This document shows positions 5,638-6,567 of a stretch of DNA of 6,567 bases, piece after piece; position 1 is the first letter of the stretch; every line of letters begins with the position of its first letter. Under the pieces are notes generated by a model. That model saw nothing but the letters and a program-made list of their open reading frames with translations, searched no databases and had not been told where the DNA came from. The stretch spans positions 1-6,567 of the forward strand of contig CAJBLW010000204.1 in the NCBI GenBank assembly GCA_903953985.1, written 5' to 3'. The DNA is from an uncultured Burkholderiales bacterium. GTDB lineage: Bacteria; Pseudomonadota; Gammaproteobacteria; Burkholderiales; Burkholderiaceae_C. The position numbers and the translations under genes are program-made.

Positions 5638-6237
5638 TTAATGGGCATTGTTGTGGTGCGACATGAGGCGGTCGGCGTAGGCAATGGCGATGGCGCTGAA
5701 CAAGAAAGCCATATGGATGATGGTTTGCCACATCAGCACTTTTTCGTCGTAGTTGGCCGCGTTGATGAAGGTTTTGAGCAGGTGGATCGAGCTGATGCCG
5801 ATGATGGCCGTGCCCAGTTTCACTTTGAGCACCGAGGCGTTGACGTGACTCAGCCACTCGGGCTGGTCCGGATGGCCTTCGAGGTTGAGGCGCGAGACAA
5901 AGGTTTCATAACCGCCCACGATGACCATGATCAGCAAGTTCGAAATCATGACCACGTCAATCAGGGCCAGCACGACCAGCATGATCACCGTTTCATTCAG
6001 GGTCGTGAGCGGCGCATCGGCTTTGTAGCCAATGCTGCTGACCAGAGCCTGCAGTGCGGTTTGGCTGCCAAATGCCGCTTCGAGCAGGTGGACCAATTCA
6101 ACCCAAAAATGGAACACATAGACCGCTTGTGCGGCGATCAGTCCCAAGTAAAGAGGCAATTGCAGCCATCGGCTGGCAAAAATAAAGTTGCTCAAGGGGC
6201 TCAATTTTCTTTGAGGGACGGGCTGATTGTTGGACAT
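5638..6237 (-). CDS. yqhA: UPF0114/YqhA-family inner-membrane protein (TIGR00645 type)
   Basis: This 199-residue membrane protein has hydrophobic helices near 28-48, 83-107, 138-157 and 169-187. It matches, from memory, E. coli YqhA along its length: ASRWLQLPLYLGL (21-33), GGYETFVSRL (108-117), ISSIHLLKTF (148-157), LMWQTIIHMAFLFSA (168-182) and ADRLMSHH (188-195). The loop between the first two helices (about 54-78) is longer than in YqhA. The function of the family is not established to my knowledge; its members are small polytopic inner-membrane proteins. The start at 6237 is chosen because AGGAAAA sits just upstream; an ATG at 6282 in the same frame would add 15 polar residues without a ribosome binding site and run over the likely promoter leader. 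The gene precedes fumarase by 46 bp with no stem-based terminator, so the two probably form an operon. It is divergent from acs. Confidence 0.9.
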   Translation of the reverse strand: MSNNQPVPQRKLSPLSNFIFASRWLQLPLYLGLIAAQAVYVFHFWVELVHLLEAAFGSQTALQALVSSIGYKADAPLTTLNETVIMLVVLALIDVVMISNLLIMVIVGGYETFVSRLNLEGHPDQPEWLSHVNASVLKVKLGTAIIGISSIHLLKTFINAANYDEKVLMWQTIIHMAFLFSAIAIAYADRLMSHHNNAH

Positions 6238-6239
6238 GG

Positions 6240-6246
6240 TTTTCCT
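6240..6246 (-). promoter_or_regulatory. Ribosome binding site deciding the yqhA-like start
   Basis: On the minus strand the sequence CAGGAAAACC directly precedes the ATG at 6237. AGGAAAA is a good Shine-Dalgarno match, and the family alignment also begins after this point. It argues against the 15-residue longer start at 6282. Confidence 0.75.
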
Positions 6247-6309
6247 GAAATTTGCATTAAGGCGGTGCCTAGGGGCGAACACTGATTTTAGGCGTTAGAA
6301 GTACGATTT

Positions 6310-6339
6310 AATATCGGTTAAATGCAAGCCTGATGTCAG
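6310..6339 (-). promoter_or_regulatory. Putative sigma70 promoter for the yqhA-like gene and fumarase
   Basis: On the minus strand CTGACA (6339 to 6334; five of six -35 bases) is followed after 18 bases by GATATT (6315 to 6310; four of six -10 bases). Transcription would start near 6303 and give a leader of about 65 bases. The -10 overlaps an inverted repeat, ATTTAA at 6306-6311 and TTAAAT at 6318-6323. This is an assignment by eye. Confidence 0.4.
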
Positions 6340-6414
6340 TCAGTGCTTTGTAAGAGCGAAAGCAGACATTTGCAACAGTTAAAAAACGACCATGTCATTG
6401 AGGAGACAAATCTG

Positions 6415-6567
6415 ATGAGTTCCACCCTTTACCAACCCAGCGCCGATTTCGTGAAAAACGCCCACATTTCGGGCATGCCCGCCTATGAGGCGCTGTGCAA
6501 AGAAGCGGAAACCGATTACGAAGGCTATTGGGCCCGTCTGGCCAGAGAGCTGATCAGCTGGAAGACC
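6415..6567 (+). CDS. acs: Acetyl-CoA synthetase, N-terminal fragment
   Basis: The first 51 codons of a gene run off the right edge in frame. The protein begins MSSTLYQPSADFVKNAHISG, continues MPAYEALCKEAETDYEGYW and then ARLARELISWKT. This is the N-terminal cap region (ACAS_N type) of AMP-forming acetyl-CoA synthetase, with the usual 'YxxLxxxxxxDxxxYWxxxAxExxxWxT' pattern leading towards the Pro-Phe of the first substrate-domain block. The enzyme activates acetate to acetyl-CoA through acetyl-AMP in the cytoplasm. AGGAGA at 6401-6406 lies eight bases before ATG 6415, fixing the start. Catalytic and acetylation-site motifs lie outside the window, so a related acyl-CoA synthetase such as propionyl-CoA synthetase cannot be fully excluded. 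Confidence 0.88.
   Translation, partial: MSSTLYQPSADFVKNAHISGMPAYEALCKEAETDYEGYWARLARELISWKT

Larger units (their letters stand above)
6238..6414. promoter_or_regulatory. Divergent intergenic control region, yqhA-like gene / acs
   Basis: These 177 bases hold the starts of both divergent transcripts and no protein gene. The centre is AT-rich. It contains an inverted repeat (ATTTAA-6 bases-TTAAAT, 6306-6323), a short tandem GTCAGTCAGT at 6335-6344, and three TGCA-centred sites (TTTGCAT at 6251-6257, AATGCAA at 6321-6327, ATTTGCAA at 6368-6375). Any of these could be regulator sites but none matches a named operator I can defend. No convincing acs promoter is visible; no GG-N10-GC sigma54 element was found. 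Confidence 0.5.

Noticed and set aside
4020..5666. Long plus-strand open frames (4020-4673, 4927-5283, 5157-5666) opposite the fumarase gene.
   Set aside because: They are antisense shadows produced by GC-biased third positions of a clearly homologous fumarase; no ribosome binding sites and no recognisable domains.
5641..6285. A 214-codon plus-strand open frame opposite the yqhA-like gene.
   Set aside because: The minus strand encodes a clear UPF0114 protein with a good ribosome binding site; the plus-strand product is polar, His/Gln-rich and unlike any family.
31..6380. A 13-base identical sequence, ATTTGCAACAGTT, at 31-43 and 6368-6380.
   Set aside because: A 13-base match is roughly expected by chance in a window this size, and one copy is inside a coding region.

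Overview
The window looks like ordinary chromosomal DNA from a betaproteobacterium of the order Burkholderiales, most likely Comamonadaceae (Limnohabitans/Rhodoferax/Polaromonas-like). This is inferred from the G+C-rich coding style, from protein sequences that resemble Comamonadaceae versions of Acs, UPF0114 and class I fumarase, and from a 210-aa hypothetical protein of a type I associate with that family. No database search was possible. I see no mobile element, CRISPR array, toxin-antitoxin pair, phage gene or defence system.

Left part, plus strand (1-3106). The window opens in the last 41 codons of a glutathione S-transferase-like gene. A 174-bp spacer follows, carrying two possible terminator hairpins, one per strand. 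Next comes a 56-aa basic small protein (303-473) with a good ribosome binding site and a strong terminator behind it. Then come a 130-aa MAPEG-family membrane protein, tRNA-Leu(UAA), a 210-aa cytoplasmic hypothetical protein starting only 18 bases after the tRNA CCA end, and a UMF1-type major facilitator transporter. The last four lie close together on one strand and end at a hairpin terminator at 3084-3106, so they may share transcription.

Right part, minus strand (3122-6237). Reading leftwards, the order is a UPF0114/YqhA-type membrane protein, a class I [4Fe-4S] fumarate hydratase, a strong intrinsic terminator, and glutamate racemase (murI). murI converges with the transporter gene. The yqhA-like gene and fumarase are 46 bp apart and probably co-transcribed. 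murI begins 19 bp after the fumarase terminator stem, so it depends on read-through or on a promoter inside or near the fumarase gene.

Right end. A 177-bp divergent intergenic region separates the yqhA-like gene from the first 51 codons of acetyl-CoA synthetase (acs), which runs off the window.

Functionally the region mixes central carbon metabolism (fumarase in the TCA cycle, Acs in acetate activation), cell-wall precursor supply (D-glutamate by MurI), translation (tRNA-Leu) and several membrane proteins of unclear role. The least explained items are the 56-aa basic protein, the 210-aa protein with an acidic patch and a Gly/Ser-rich basic tail, and an orphan minus-strand terminator at 138-161. 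None of them amounts to a new system on the evidence here.
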